A DNA stretch of 64,000 bases from Oncomelania hupensis (GCA_036898135.1 CM072525.1:54590299-54654298); one strand, 5' to 3'; counted from the stretch's first letter, positions 21,721-32,920 are shown. The notes: generated from the letters alone by a model not told the origin. Numbers and translations are program-made.

Positions 21721-22479
21721 GTTGGTTAACACACACACAGACACACACACTCACGCGCACACACACGCAAACCTACACAGACACACAAGCAAATCCCTAA
21801 GCATGCAAACATATACAGTCACAGAAACACCCAAAGACAAAGTAATGCCCCCTTTCAATTTAAAAATGCGCATGTTATCTATATTGACCTTGAGGAAGAC
21901 AATGCCTGTCCCCTACATGGATGTAGTGCAGACTACTACGTTAAAAAGACGTTATTCACTTGCATTTTATGAAGGAGACATGAGGCCAGTAGTACATAGA
22001 GATGAAAGGACACACATTACATTCTAAGGTGCCGGGATACCATGTTAATACCAACTCTTCGTTATTTCGGACCGTTAGGAGGGAAGTTTTCATTATGTAT
22101 GCTGGTCCAAAAATCCTTTGGTTGGGGAAAAGGGGATTTAAAAAAAATATGTACCTCTGAACACACTCACACACACATACACACACACCTAGACACACAC
22201 ACATGAATACACACATACAGAGACAGAGAAATTCATACACACACACCCACAAACACACACGCATACAGGCACACCCACACACAGATATACAGACACACAG
22301 CAACATATTTCTCATTAATTTGTGATTTCTTCTATATCATATTCATTATCAGGGAATGTTATTTCAATATTAGTAATTATAATTGAAATACATTATAAAC
22401 CGAAGCACTATGAAACTAATTAGTTTATGAGTTTTTAATAGCCAGTTCTTTATAATGTAATGATTATGTAATGCGTGGT
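21721..22479. other. CA-rich non-coding interval
   Basis: It holds CA-rich tracts at 21728-21790 and 22166-22300. The stretch at about 21966-22003 (AAGGAGACATGAGGCCAG region) is repeated almost identically at 29824-29860, beyond the Gypsy-1 element. No gene is recognised. Confidence 0.6.
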
Positions 22480-24015
22480 TGTCACGAATTGGCTAGTTTA
22501 AACTCTGCCTATCGACTATTTAGCATTGTGTAGCCTTTGTAACAGTAGAGAGTTAGTACAGTACACAGTAGCAATTAAATTACAGCACACTGCGAGCCTG
22601 AGCCACACACACAGCGCAGTGACGTCAGCACTTGAGTTTTGAATATGAACATTTTACCCAATGAGAGCTTACGCAAAGCGGTTCGAGCCAGTTTGACTGG
22701 GTCCGAGCCTAACACATTTTTGGTCAGTTGGGAGTAATACACCGAAGTGTTAACAGCTAGAAAGCTGGCAGAGAAATCTCTCTACACTTAGACCAGGAAG
22801 CAGGACTTAGGAATCGTAGAATTCTATCAAGTCACACGGGCCTGAACTTGTCAAACAGGTAAATGAACACCCTTCTGTTTCATCTTGATATATGTGTAGT
22901 ATTGTTGAAATTATGTTTGAAGAATTTGCTATGCATAAATGTGAATTGTTAATCCGAATTTGCGTGACCATGTGGAAGAGCCTACCACGAGGCGAAACAC
23001 GACCGGTTACGCCGCCATGCTGCATACCATACGGAACCACTGTTGTTTAACTTATATGTATGTTTGCAGACCAGTGGCTGTACCACTGAATGTTTATAAT
23101 ATTATTAATTCTGTATGTGTATAGTTAGCCACGTTTGATATTTATGTATGTATAGGAATTTAGAGTGAGATTCCAGTGGAACCCGGAAGTAGCAGAATGT
23201 TCGTCGCTTATGTATAGAGATGTGGAGCTATCACTGAGGGCTACTTGGCTTTCAGTGAGACGCTCTGCACAAACCGATTATTCAGGGTTGTGCAGAATTT
23301 CGTCTCTTATATTACAGACGGGCAGGCGAGCTATCCCGAGCTATCCCGAGCTATCCTGTGAACCCCACTCCACAGAAACAAGTTGGTTGAGGAACCTCTA
23401 CCGCACAAGTCGGAACGAGCGACCCGGTAAAACTCCCTGTCAGACCCCACAGCGTGGCCAGGGAACCCAACTACACAACGACACAGGTGGACCAGAAGCT
23501 ACCTCACAGAAGGACTTCGACCGCACCACCCGCCAGTTAAGTGTGTTATCCCAAGTGCACTTAAACTGATCAGAACAGGACCACAGTAGTCCAACTATTC
23601 AGAAACTCTAAAACGGTCCACAGTAGTCCAAATCTACATGAGATATACTAGCGAGTGCCCGATGAAGATAGAACAGCTGCATAGACTATCAGCGATCGAA
23701 CTATTAGCATTGAAAGAGACTTTTTAAGTTAGATTAGTACTTAGAGAACCTTGTATAGAGTAGAAGAAATAAATGTGTGATTTTAACTGTTATCAAAAGG
23801 CTGGACTACATATGATTCATAGCCGTGTGAAAGCTAGTGTGACAGTATTCTTTTACCTTTTTTCTATCTATTTCTGTACCCCAACCTTAACACAGAACGA
23901 GCTAAACAAATAAATTTATTAAAGTAATTCATAGGGTGACTTACTAGCAGTTCCCACCGAATAAACGTGAGGGTCCATAATTCCATTGTGCAGAGCCCAT
24001 AAACCCCACGTGACA
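22480..24015 (+). repeat. Gypsy-1 5' LTR
   Basis: It starts TGTCACGAATTGG and ends CCACGTGACA. Candidate polyadenylation signals (AATAAA) are near 23768 and 23963. Three GAGCTATCC units are at about 23329-23357. It contains the 459-bp intron-like insert (22859-23317). The small ORFs inside it are not supported as genes. Confidence 0.95.
22859..23317 (+). other. 459-bp intron-like segment inside the Gypsy-1 LTR
   Basis: The junctions read AAACAG|GTAAATG and CTTATATTACAG|ACGGG, i.e. a canonical donor and a pyrimidine-rich acceptor. The LTR of Gypsy-2 (31681-32753) is continuous from AAACAG to ACGAGCAGG at exactly this point. It is present in both Gypsy-1 LTRs (second copy 28529-28987). It may be a spliced intron of the 5' leader, or an inserted sequence flanked by ACAG on both sides. 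Confidence 0.8.
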
Positions 24016-24040
24016 CTTTAATTGGCGAGCCTAGCCAGGA
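24016..24040 (+). promoter_or_regulatory. Candidate primer-binding site region of Gypsy-1
   Basis: Seven bases after the LTR comes TGGCGAGCCTAGCC, which starts with TGG as expected for pairing with a tRNA CCA end. I cannot identify the tRNA. Confidence 0.4.
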
Positions 24041-24381
24041 TCTGTGTATAATAGGAATTGGGTATAAACGGATCTAAGTACAATAAAATTAGATAACAGT
24101 AGGAGTAGTAGAATAACTTAGAATAGTGGTAACATTGACTCAGTTTGGGTGCACTATTCTTTAGTTAAAAACTTTTTTGCTTCAATTATTTTTGTGTCTG
24201 TATGTTGCATTGTTCTTTTGCAGGTTTTGCTTAAGTAACTGTTGTATGCCATTTGACTCTTGTTTTATTCTATTATTGATTACGAATTTGATTGTCTTTG
24301 CATTGTTTTTATTGACTTGCAATATTGCTAGTGTTTTGGTATTCCACGTGATTCAGAGGGTGTTCATAGACACGTTTGGCA

Positions 24382-27372
24382 ATGTCGGACCCAGTGGCCT
24401 TGAGATTGCGTTTCAAGGAATTGGGAGAAGCTTTACACTTAGCAGGGGCGGACCTAATTGCGTATATAAATGCAGAGGTAGAGAAACAGGAGGCTAAGGC
24501 AGAGAGAGCAGCAGAAAGGGAGGCGAAGAAACTAGCCTTAGAAGCAGAGCAGAAGAAACTAGCATTAGAAGCAGAACAGAAGAAACTCGAAGCAGATCAG
24601 AGAAAAGCAGAATTAGAAGCAGAGCAAAAGAAATTAGAAGCAGAGCAGAAGAAACTAGAATTAGAAGGAGAACAGAAGAAGGCAGCATTAGCAGCAGAGA
24701 GAGAAGCAGAAGTTAGGAGATGGGAGTATGAGAGGGCAGAAAAAGAAAAAGAGAGGGCAGAGAAAGAAAAAGAGAGGGAAGAAAAGGAAAAAGAAAGACA
24801 GCATGAGTTAGAGCTAAGAAGATTGGGATCAGGAGCTTCAAGTTCTTCCTCAACCCCTTCCCACTCAGATCAGCTAGAGGTAGCATCCAACCCTGTACAA
24901 GGAATGTCATTTCCACTGGGAACATTCAATGAGAGAGAAGAAGGTCTAGATCTCTATCTGACTAGGTTTGAGCGCCTAGCAACAGAGTATAAACTAGATC
25001 CCACTCATTGGTCTTTCAAGCTTAGTCAAGGACTTAGAGGAAAGGCTTATGACATCTACAGTAAGCTACCGACTGACAGAGTGACTGACTATCACAAAGT
25101 AAAAGAGGCACTCCTAACGGGATTCGAACTGACAGGAGAATGCTACCGGCAAAAGTTCCGCACCAATCGGAGAGTGAAAGGAGAGAGCTATGCGCAGTTC
25201 GCGGATCGGTTGTCCACAACGCTGGATAAGTGGATTAGCCAGTCAGCCACGGCTAAGACGTATGATGGACTGACAGAACTGTTAGTATGGGAACAGCTAC
25301 GGGAAACCATGACCCCCGAGCTGAGAACCTTCTCAGTAGAGCAGGGCGCGGAAAGACTAGAAGATCTGGTCAAGGTCGCAGATAGGTACGTGGCCGCACA
25401 CGGAGAAGCCAAGAGCTTCAGGCGAGACCTAAAGCCTAACGGGAAAGAGGCACAGAAACGAAGCCCTAACCGAGAAGAGCGCACCGCGAATAAGCCGAAT
25501 AACCCCAGACCTGGGCAAAATAAAGGACCCAACACGGAATTCGGGAAAAGAGGTCCCGCAGAACAGAGACGGTATTGTTCGTTCTGCAACAGAAACAATC
25601 ACTCCACCGCAGAATGTTTCAAGTTGGCCGCACAACGTAGGGAAGAGCGCGAAAGCCGGCCAGCGCACAGAGTTCTAACTCAAAGTAGCGGTAATAAGCC
25701 ACACACGATCGGAGATCACCCATCGGTGACAGACACGGTCAAGGTCAACGGAAAAGAAGCGAACTGTCTGTATGACACAGGTCTATCATACGACGCGATA
25801 GTCAGCGAGTCTCTTGTATCGCGCGCGGACTTGACAGACAAGACAGTCGACTTACAAGGAGCAGACTTGACGAAACCGACGACTACTTGCCCAATAGCTT
25901 GGATCGAAGTAGAGAGTAGGTACGTCACAGGACGAATCCAAGCAGCTGTTTTACAGAAACCCCTGTATGATCTAGTGCTAGGTTGTAGGTATGTGTTCTT
26001 AGGCACGCCCCCTAAAACTGTAGAGATAGCTGCAGTGCAAACCAGGGCCCAAGCTAAAACCCAACCACCCCAGCCCGAGTTCGCTCCGAATCCAGGACTC
26101 GAAGAGATCAAAACAGCACAGAAAGAAGACACCTCGATAGCGAAGTGCTTCCAGAAGCTACCCAAGGCGCACACACCCCCGCACAAGGGAGACTTCTACA
26201 TGGAACAGGGAGTTCTACATCGACAAGGAGATGGAGATCACACCCAACTAGTACTACCAGCCACCCTTCGAGCCCAAGTACTAGAATTAGGCCACAGCAT
26301 GCCACTCAGCGGACACATGGGAATTGGAGCCACAGTGCAGAGAATCAGCGCACACTACTATTGGCCAGGAATCACGGAGGATGTCAAGCGCTACGTGAAA
26401 TCTTGCCACCAATGTCAACGATATTCCCCGCGACATCACACCGTACCAGTTACCTTAGGACCATCAGTAGTAGTCGGCGTGCCATTCCAGCAAGTCTCAG
26501 TAGACATAGTAGGACCACTGCCCATGACCAAGAAGCGGAACAGATTTCTACTCACACTCGTCGACGCATGTACGATGTGGTGCGAAGCAGTCCCGTTGCC
26601 AGCGATCGACACCAAGAAGATTGCAGATGCACTCATCGCCATCTTTACCAGAGTCGGATTCCCGGACAGCATTAGAACGGACAACGGATCTCAGTTCACC
26701 GGCCGCCTGATGCAAGACGTGTTCGAGTTGATACAAGTCCATCACATTCGCACACCACCATACCACCCCGCCAGCAACGGACAAGTAGAACGACTGAATG
26801 GAACCCTTCTCACCATCCTCAGGAAAGTCGCCGACGACAATCCAGAAGCGTGGGACACCTACGTGAATGCGGCACTGTTCTCATACCGAGAAACGCCCCA
26901 TGCAGCCACAGGCTACACCCCGTCAACATTGCTATTCGGCAGACCTCTAGCAGGACCGCTAGAAGCCCTACGCAGAAGTTGGACGGAAGCCAAGATAGAC
27001 GACACACCAAGAGGTGCCACCAAGTACGTCGCAGACCTGCAGGAAACCCTCAAAGCAACGTGGAAGAAAGCTGGTGAAGCACTGAAGAAGGCAAGAGCCC
27101 GTCAGGCGAAGTACTACAACCGCCACGCTAAGGACCGAGAACTGCAAGTCGGCGATCAAGTGCTACTCTTACTTCCAAGTGGAACCAACAAGCTGGACAT
27201 CGCTTGGAGAGGACCGTACCGGGTGACTGCCAAGAAATCCAAGACAGTCTACCAAGTAGAGGTGAACGGGAGAGCCCGATACCACCACATCAATCTCCTC
27301 AAGAAATACACGAACCGACCAGCAACCCCCAGCACACACATATGGATGGCCATCGCCATCGCGGAAGAAGCT
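24382..27372 (+). CDS. Gypsy-1 gag-protease-integrase polyprotein (RT deleted)
   Basis: I take the ATG at 24382 (MSDPVALRL) as the start; upstream in-frame codons are non-ATG. Residues of about 30-150 form a strongly charged Glu/Lys/Ala coiled coil with EQKKLALEA-type repeats. The gag core follows, then a CCHC knuckle CSFCNRNNHSTAEC (about residue 400), a protease site YDTGLS (about 465), an HHCC zinc domain (GHMG...CHQC, about 640-680), and the integrase core with SVDIVGP, RTDNGSQF and NGQVERLNG (about 705-800). A GPY-like region (WRGPYRV...HHINLLKKY) comes near 950. At about 27370 the frame runs into sequence from the end of the reverse transcriptase, out of frame, and continues meaninglessly to 27996. 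This order puts integrase before reverse transcriptase. Confidence 0.92.
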
Positions 27373-27982
27373 CATCCACAACTACAACAGCATCGCCGTA
27401 ACACGGACAAATGGAACCCGGAAAATCGCCCCGGACAAAGTCGTATGGACAGCCGAATGCGAGACAGCATTCCAAACACTCAAGGACAGAATGACATCGG
27501 CGCCAGTACTCCACCTACCCGATTTGACTCAGCCATTCGTTCTTCGCACCGACGCAAGCGACTTAGGACTCGGAGCAGTACTGCTACAGCGCGACCCCAA
27601 GAATGCAGAGACGCTATTCCCTGTCGCCTACGCCAGCAGAAAATTGAGACCCGCCGAGACCCACTACGCCACGTCGGAGAAAGAATGTCTTGGACTAGTC
27701 TGGGCCATACAGAAGTTTCAACTCTACCTGTACGGGACCCAATTCACAGTTCAGGTGGACCACCAACCACTATCGTTCCTGGCAGCCTCCAAGTCTTTGA
27801 ACTCTCGCCTGATGCGATGGGCACTCACCCTTCAGGCATACTCATTCCAACTCGAGTACATCCCCGGCAAAGAGAACCACGGAGCCGACTACCTCAGTCG
27901 CCATCTCGTGGAGGACGCAGCAGCTGTCGCCCACCCAACACAACTAAGGGCCACAGCACCAGAATTCGTCCCCGCCCAGTAA
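27371..27982 (+). pseudogene. Gypsy-1 RT/RNase H remnant
   Basis: From 27371 the sequence matches the RT thumb and RNase H part of Gypsy-2, in frame 2 rather than the frame 1 of gag. RNase H motifs include FVLRTDASDLGLGAVLL and VDHQPLSFL; it ends EFVPAQ and stop. Compared with Gypsy-2, about 0.93 kb covering the catalytic RT core (including the FMDD box) is missing, with AGAAG-like microhomology at the junction. It cannot be translated in phase with gag. Confidence 0.85.
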
Positions 27983-28149
27983 TACCCTGTCACTAGTGTC
28001 CATAGCTACCTGGCACAGCATTGCAGCTCAGGTAGAGCAACTTACTTAGTTTGTAAATAGGACCCTAGGATAGTGCAGTGTTAAACTAGGCTCTGTAGTA
28101 GAAAAAGGTCGAATCCAGTAGTCATCGCCTTTTTTCAGTTGAGGGAGCC
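27983..28149 (+). promoter_or_regulatory. Gypsy-1 3' internal leader and candidate polypurine tract
   Basis: The non-coding stretch ends GTTGAGGGAGCC immediately before the 3' LTR, the expected position of the plus-strand primer. Gypsy-2 has the same sequence next to its LTR. Confidence 0.55.
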
Positions 28150-29685
28150 TGTCACGAATTGGCTAGTTTAAACTCTGCCTATCGACTATTTAGCATTGTG
28201 TAGCCTTTGTAACAGTAGAGAGTTAGTACAGTACACAGTAGCAATTAAATTACAGCACACTGCGAGCCTGAGCCACACACACAGCGCAGTGACGTCAGCA
28301 CTTGAGTTTTGAATATGAACATTTTACCCAATGAGAGCTTACGCAAAGCGGTTCGAGCCAGTTTGACTGGGTCCGAGCCTAACACATTTTTGGTCAGTTG
28401 GGAGTAATACACCGAAGTGTTAACAGCTAGAAAGCTGGCAGAGAAATCTCTCTACACTTAGACCAGGAAGCAGGACTTAGGAATCGTAGAATTCTATCAA
28501 GTCACACGGGCCTGAACTTGTCAAACAGGTAAATGAACACCCTTCTGTTTCATCTTGATATATGTGTAGTATTGTTGAAATTATGTTTGAAGAATTTGCT
28601 ATGCATAAATGTGAATTGTTAATCCGAATTTGCGTGACCATGTGGAAGAGCCTACCACGAGGCGAAACACGACCGGTTACGCCGCCATGCTGCATACCAT
28701 ACGGAACCACTGTTGTTTAACTTATATGTATGTTTGCAGACCAGTGGCTGTACCACTGAATGTTTATAATATTATTAATTCTGTATGTGTATAGTTAGCC
28801 ACGTTTGATATTTATGTATGTATAGGAATTTAGAGTGAGATTCCAGTGGAACCCGGAAGTAGCAGAATGTTCGTCGCTTATGTATAGAGATGTGGAGCTA
28901 TCACTGAGGGCTACTTGGCTTTCAGTGAGACGCTCTGCACAAACCGATTATTCAGGGTTGTGCAGAATTTCGTCTCTTATATTACAGACGGGCAGGCGAG
29001 CTATCCCGAGCTATCCCGAGCTATCCTGTGAACCCCACTCCACAGAAACAAGTTGGTTGAGGAACCTCTACCGCACAAGTCGGAACGAGCGACCCGGTAA
29101 AACTCCCTGTCAGACCCCACAGCGTGGCCAGGGAACCCAACTACACAACGACACAGGTGGACCAGAAGCTACCTCACAGAAGGACTTCGACCGCACCACC
29201 CGCCAGTTAAGTGTGTTATCCCAAGTGCACTTAAACTGATCAGAACAGGACCACAGTAGTCCAACTATTCAGAAACTCTAAAACGGACCACAGTAGTCCA
29301 AATCTACATGAGATATACTAGCGAGTGCCCGATGAAGATAGAACAGCTGCATAGACTATCAGCGATCGAACTATTAGCATTGAAAGAGACTTTTTAAGTT
29401 AGATTAGTACTTAGAGAACCTTGTATAGAGTAGAAGAAATAAATGTGTGATTTTAACTGTTATCAAAAGGCTGGACTACATATGATTCATAGCCGTGTGA
29501 AAGCTAGTGTGACAGTATTCTTTTACCTTTTTTCTATCTATTTCTGTACCCCAACCTTAACACAGAACGAGCTAAACAAATAAATTTATTAAAGTAATTC
29601 ATAGGGTGACTTACTAGCAGTTCCCACCGAATAAACGTGAGGGTCCATAATTCCATTGTGCAGAGCCCATAAACCCCACGTGACA
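28150..29685 (+). repeat. Gypsy-1 3' LTR
   Basis: It is 1536 bp and essentially identical to the 5' LTR, and includes the intron-like segment at 28529-28987. It is followed by the TSD GTGGT. Confidence 0.95.
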
Positions 29686-29690
29686 GTGGT

Positions 29691-29731
29691 GAGTCTGGTC
29701 ATAGGCTGGAATACCCGCTATATAAAAAGCC

Positions 29732-29796
<65 letters not shown>

Positions 29797-29870
29797 GCAT
29801 ACAGACACAGAGAAATTTGAACATTTATGAAGGAGACATGAGGCCAGTAGTACATAGAGATGCAATAGTA
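29691..29870. other. Flank of Gypsy-1 with (TTA)n
   Basis: It contains a (TTA)n microsatellite at about 29732-29793, then a copy of the sequence found at 21966-22003. Confidence 0.7.
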
Positions 29871-30025
29871 GGGGTTGTCCAAATGTAGGGATAGGAAGCT
29901 TTTCCCAGCCCTAGTCATGTTAGGTGGTGTCACACATGAGTATCGTCGGCGCACTGCATCAGAGCAGTGCTATGCGCCCACCACTGATGTGTGGATAAGT
30001 TGGGCTATTTGTGTGGTAACACCGA
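29871..30025 (-). mobile_element. Short inverted fragment of LINE D1-type ORF2 end
   Basis: It is the reverse complement of D1 20034-20170 (CCCAGCCCTAGTCATGTTAG and neighbouring words), with an extra 25-30 bp insertion CGTCGGCGCACTGCATC...GCAGTG. It is directly followed by a plus-strand LINE 3' UTR, so this is a rearranged or twin-primed end. Confidence 0.7.
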
Positions 30026-31085
30026 GTGTTCAAGATAGTTTATCTTTGCAATTCTTATTTTTACTACTGATAGCCTAAGCTGCTACAGTATGGTCACGTT
30101 ACCGTTGGTTCCCCCCCGATTTCCGATGGCCTTCCCCTGATGGCGCTTATGGCCGTGTTGCCTAGCCTAGGGGTGTTGCTATACTGGGGGTGATAGCCAC
30201 TGATGCTGACTTAATTTTACATAACATTTTATGTTGCTAACGGAATAGCCTCCGTTGCTGTATATATTTTTATCTTTTATTTACCGGTGATAGCTTCTCT
30301 GCTGGCCGGATCGGCTTCTCTGATAGCTTCGCTGCTGTACATAGTCTTTTATTTTTACCACCGATAGCAATGGTGCTTTTGGTACAATGTTACCGTCTGG
30401 TGCCCCCCCCCCCCCCCCTCTGTCTTTCCGATGGCCTTCCCCTGGCTGCTCTCATGGCCAAGATGCCTTGCCATACCAGGGATGTTGCCGAGGCGGGGGG
30501 TGATAGCCATGATGCTGTCTTTTATATTTAATTTTATGATTATCGTTTTACTATAGGTGCGGCCTCGGCCATAACCATTTAGTTTGTTTTTACATTTTAT
30601 TATGTTGTATTTAAATTATGCCGCCATACACGGCTATTATCTAATTGAAGGCCGGCCAATGCTGGCTGATCCATTAGTTTTAACCTCTATGTGTGTATGT
30701 CGTCCTTTTAGCTATTTTATATCGGCCCTGAAATTTTAACCATAGTGTGACTACCTATCATGTTTTAGTAACTTTTTTTTTATAGATTTTTATCATGCCA
30801 TCGTGTTTAGGTTAGCTTTTCAGATTGTTACCTGATCCACCCTTCCTGGCCCTTTCACCTAGTGGCCCTTGATCGGCCGGCTCAACATCTATGTCGAGCG
30901 AGTTCGATACGATTCCACACCTCCGTGTGCCAGACAGTCTATATACAACTTGTATTATCGTAACTTAATCCAGCCGTATAGGCAATGTTTCCTCTGATCT
31001 ATGATTTTTTGACCTCTTATTTTGTCCCCTATATGCTTCAGTGTCCGGGGACGTTAATCTATCCAATAAATAAATAAATATTATA
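30026..31085 (+). mobile_element. 3' UTR of an I-like LINE (no ORF left)
   Basis: It ends GTCCCCTATATGCTTCAGT then GTCCGGGGAC and (AATA)n, the terminal hairpin shared with E3 and D1. It contains two tandem copies of a unit of about 300 bp (from 30055 and from 30350), each with TTCCGATGGCCTTCCCCTG and GGGGGTGATAGCCA. A run of 16 C lies at 30403-30418. Confidence 0.75.
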
Positions 31086-31114
31086 ATGCTCAGGTGAGTG
31101 GGATTGTTCCCATG

Positions 31115-31123
31115 CTATATAAG
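31115..31123 (+). promoter_or_regulatory. TATA-like box before the Rep-derived ORF
   Basis: CTATATAAG lies 46 bases upstream of the ATG at 31169. The position is compatible with a polymerase II start between them, but this is not proof of activity. Confidence 0.4.
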
Positions 31124-31168
31124 TGAGGTAGACAAGTGCATGGGTTACTGTTAAAATTAACTGTGAAT

Positions 31169-31680
31169 ATGGCGGAAAGAGCGAAAAATTGGATGGTGAC
31201 ATGTGAAAATGCAGATCAAGATGTCAGGGATGATTTGAATCGGAGAGTAGAAAATATTGGAATCAAATACGTGTTTTTCAACCAGAACCAGCAAGATAAT
31301 GGAACCGTAGCATTAAAAGGATTCCTTCAACTAAACGATAGGTTAAGAAGGGGGCAAATAATTGAAATATTTGGTGCTAAATATGTCATAGAAGTGTGCC
31401 GAGTCACTGCCAAGAAGGCTCTTACCGAAATAATTAATGGCGGTGCCATGTTTTTGGAAAAAGGGGATGTTGGGAGTGTTACGATGCAGGGCAAAGCTAT
31501 GTCTCTATGTTCCATACGTGACTCCATGGCAGAGGGCATGCTTGAAAAGGACTTAAAGGAAGAATATGGGGGGGGGGGGGGAGATTATTTGCATAACAAA
31601 CATCGACTGCGTGAATCCTTGCAGGATCAAAAAATAGAAGAAATGAGAGAGGAAATGAAACAAAACATGAAGCGAGCGGT
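31169..31680 (+). CDS. Rep-derived ORF (CRESS-DNA virus Rep N-terminal fold), catalytic residues lost
   Basis: I take the ATG at 31169 (MAERAKNWM) as the start. The layout follows the endonuclease half of Rep: an N-terminal strand where motif I lies (WMVTCEN), a motif II position reading ALKGFLQL instead of His-Leu-Gln-Gly-Phe, and a motif III position (GGAMFLEKGD) without the Tyr-x-x-Lys. The usual helical segment follows (SIRDSMAEGMLEKDLKEEY), then a charged helix (KIEEMREEMKQ). The frame is open for about 170 codons despite an in-frame run of 13 G. The LTR of Gypsy-2 begins at 31681, so the last codons and stop (31775-31777) come from the LTR and the original C-terminus is gone. It may be an exapted host gene or a neutral remnant. 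Confidence 0.55.
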
Positions 31681-32753
31681 TGTCACGTGGGGTTTATGGG
31701 CTCTGCACAATGGAATTATGGACCCTCACGTTTATTCGGTGGGAACTGCTAGTAAGTCACCCTATGAATTACTTTAATAAATTTATTTGTTTAGCTCGTT
31801 CTGTGTTAAGGTTGGGGTACAGAGATAGATAGAAAAATGGTAAAAGATACTGTCACACTAGCTTTCACACGGCTATGAATCATATGTAGTTCAGCCACTT
31901 GATAACAGTTAAAATCACACATTTATTTCTTCTACTCTATACAAGATTCTCTAAGTACTAATCTAACTTAAAATGTCTCAGTCACTGCTAATAGTTCGAT
32001 CGCTGATAGTCTAGGCAGCTGTTATTTCTTCCTCGGGCACTTGCTATAATATTTCATGTAGATTTTGACTACTGTGGTCCGTTTTACAGTTTCTGAAGAG
32101 TTGGACTACTGTGGTCCTGTTATGATCAGTTTAAGTGCACCTTGGCGTGTTCACTTAACTGCTAGATGGAGCGTGCGAAGTCCTTCTGTGAGGTAGCTTC
32201 TGGTCCACCTGGGTAGTTGTGTAGTTGGGTTCCCTTGCCACGCTGTGGGGTCTGACAGGGTGTCTTTCAAGGCAGCTCTTTCCGACTTGTGCGGTAGAGG
32301 TTCCTCGACCAACTAGTCGTTTCTGTGGAGTGGGGTGCACAGGATAGCTCGCGGTAGCTCGGGATAGCTCGGGATAGCTCGCCTGCTCGTCTGTTTGACA
32401 AGTTCAGGCCCGTGATGACTTGAGAGAATTCTAAGATTCCTAAGTCCTGCTTCCAGGTCTATGAGTGTAGAGATTTCTCTAGCTGTGGAGATGTTGACTC
32501 TACCTCGTCTCAACCACGACTGATTCAAACTGTGTTAGGCTCTGACACATTCAAACTGCTCTACCCGCTTAGCTGCTTCTGATTGGTCAAAACGGTCCGA
32601 TTCAAAGCTCAAGTGCTGAGTCACTGCGAAGCGTGGGTCGGGCTCGCGGTGTGTACTTTTATTGCTGCTGTGTTATATACTGACTCTCTACTATTACAAT
32701 TACTACACAAGCTAACCAGTCAATGGGCAGGGTAAACTGCTCGGTTCATGACA
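31681..32753 (-). repeat. Gypsy-2 3' LTR, intron-like segment absent
   Basis: On the plus strand it starts TGTCACGTGGGG and ends TTCATGACA. Its 1073 bp equal the Gypsy-1 LTR minus the 459-bp segment, to within a few indels. It carries four GAGCTA-type short units where Gypsy-1 has three. Confidence 0.9.
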
Positions 32754-32920
32754 GGCTCCCTCAACTGAAAAAAGGCGATGACTACTGGATTCGACCTTTT
32801 TCTACTACAGAGCCTAGTTTAACGCTGCACTATCCTAGGGTCCTATTTACAAACTAAGTAAGTTGCTCTACCTGAGCTGCAATGCTATGCCAGGTAGCTA
32901 TGGACACTAGTGACAGGGTA

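Larger units (their letters stand above)
22480..29685 (+). mobile_element. Gypsy-1: complete Gmr1-like Ty3/Gypsy LTR retrotransposon, RT-deleted
   Basis: The two LTRs are 1536 bp each, begin TGTCACG and end CGTGACA. I find only one difference between them (T at 23617, A at 29287), so the insertion is recent. A 5-bp TSD, GTGGT, is at 22475-22479 and 29686-29690. Internally it keeps gag, protease and integrase and then, out of frame, RNase H; most of the reverse transcriptase is deleted. It must therefore have been copied with enzyme supplied by another element. Confidence 0.95.

Noticed and set aside
23165..23569. 134-codon ORF in the Gypsy-1 LTR (also at 28835-29239)
   Set aside because: It straddles the end of the intron-like segment and LTR sequence, has no recognisable domain, and is not kept in the Gypsy-2 LTR.
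24177..24497. 106-codon hydrophobic ORF overlapping the gag start
   Set aside because: Starts at a non-ATG codon in an AT-rich leader and runs into gag in another frame; there is no support for an accessory membrane protein.
26145..26675. 176-codon ORF in an alternative frame of integrase, with a similar one in Gypsy-2
   Set aside because: It is present in both copies only because the integrase sequence is conserved. Composition (Arg/Ser/Thr-rich) is that of a shadow frame.
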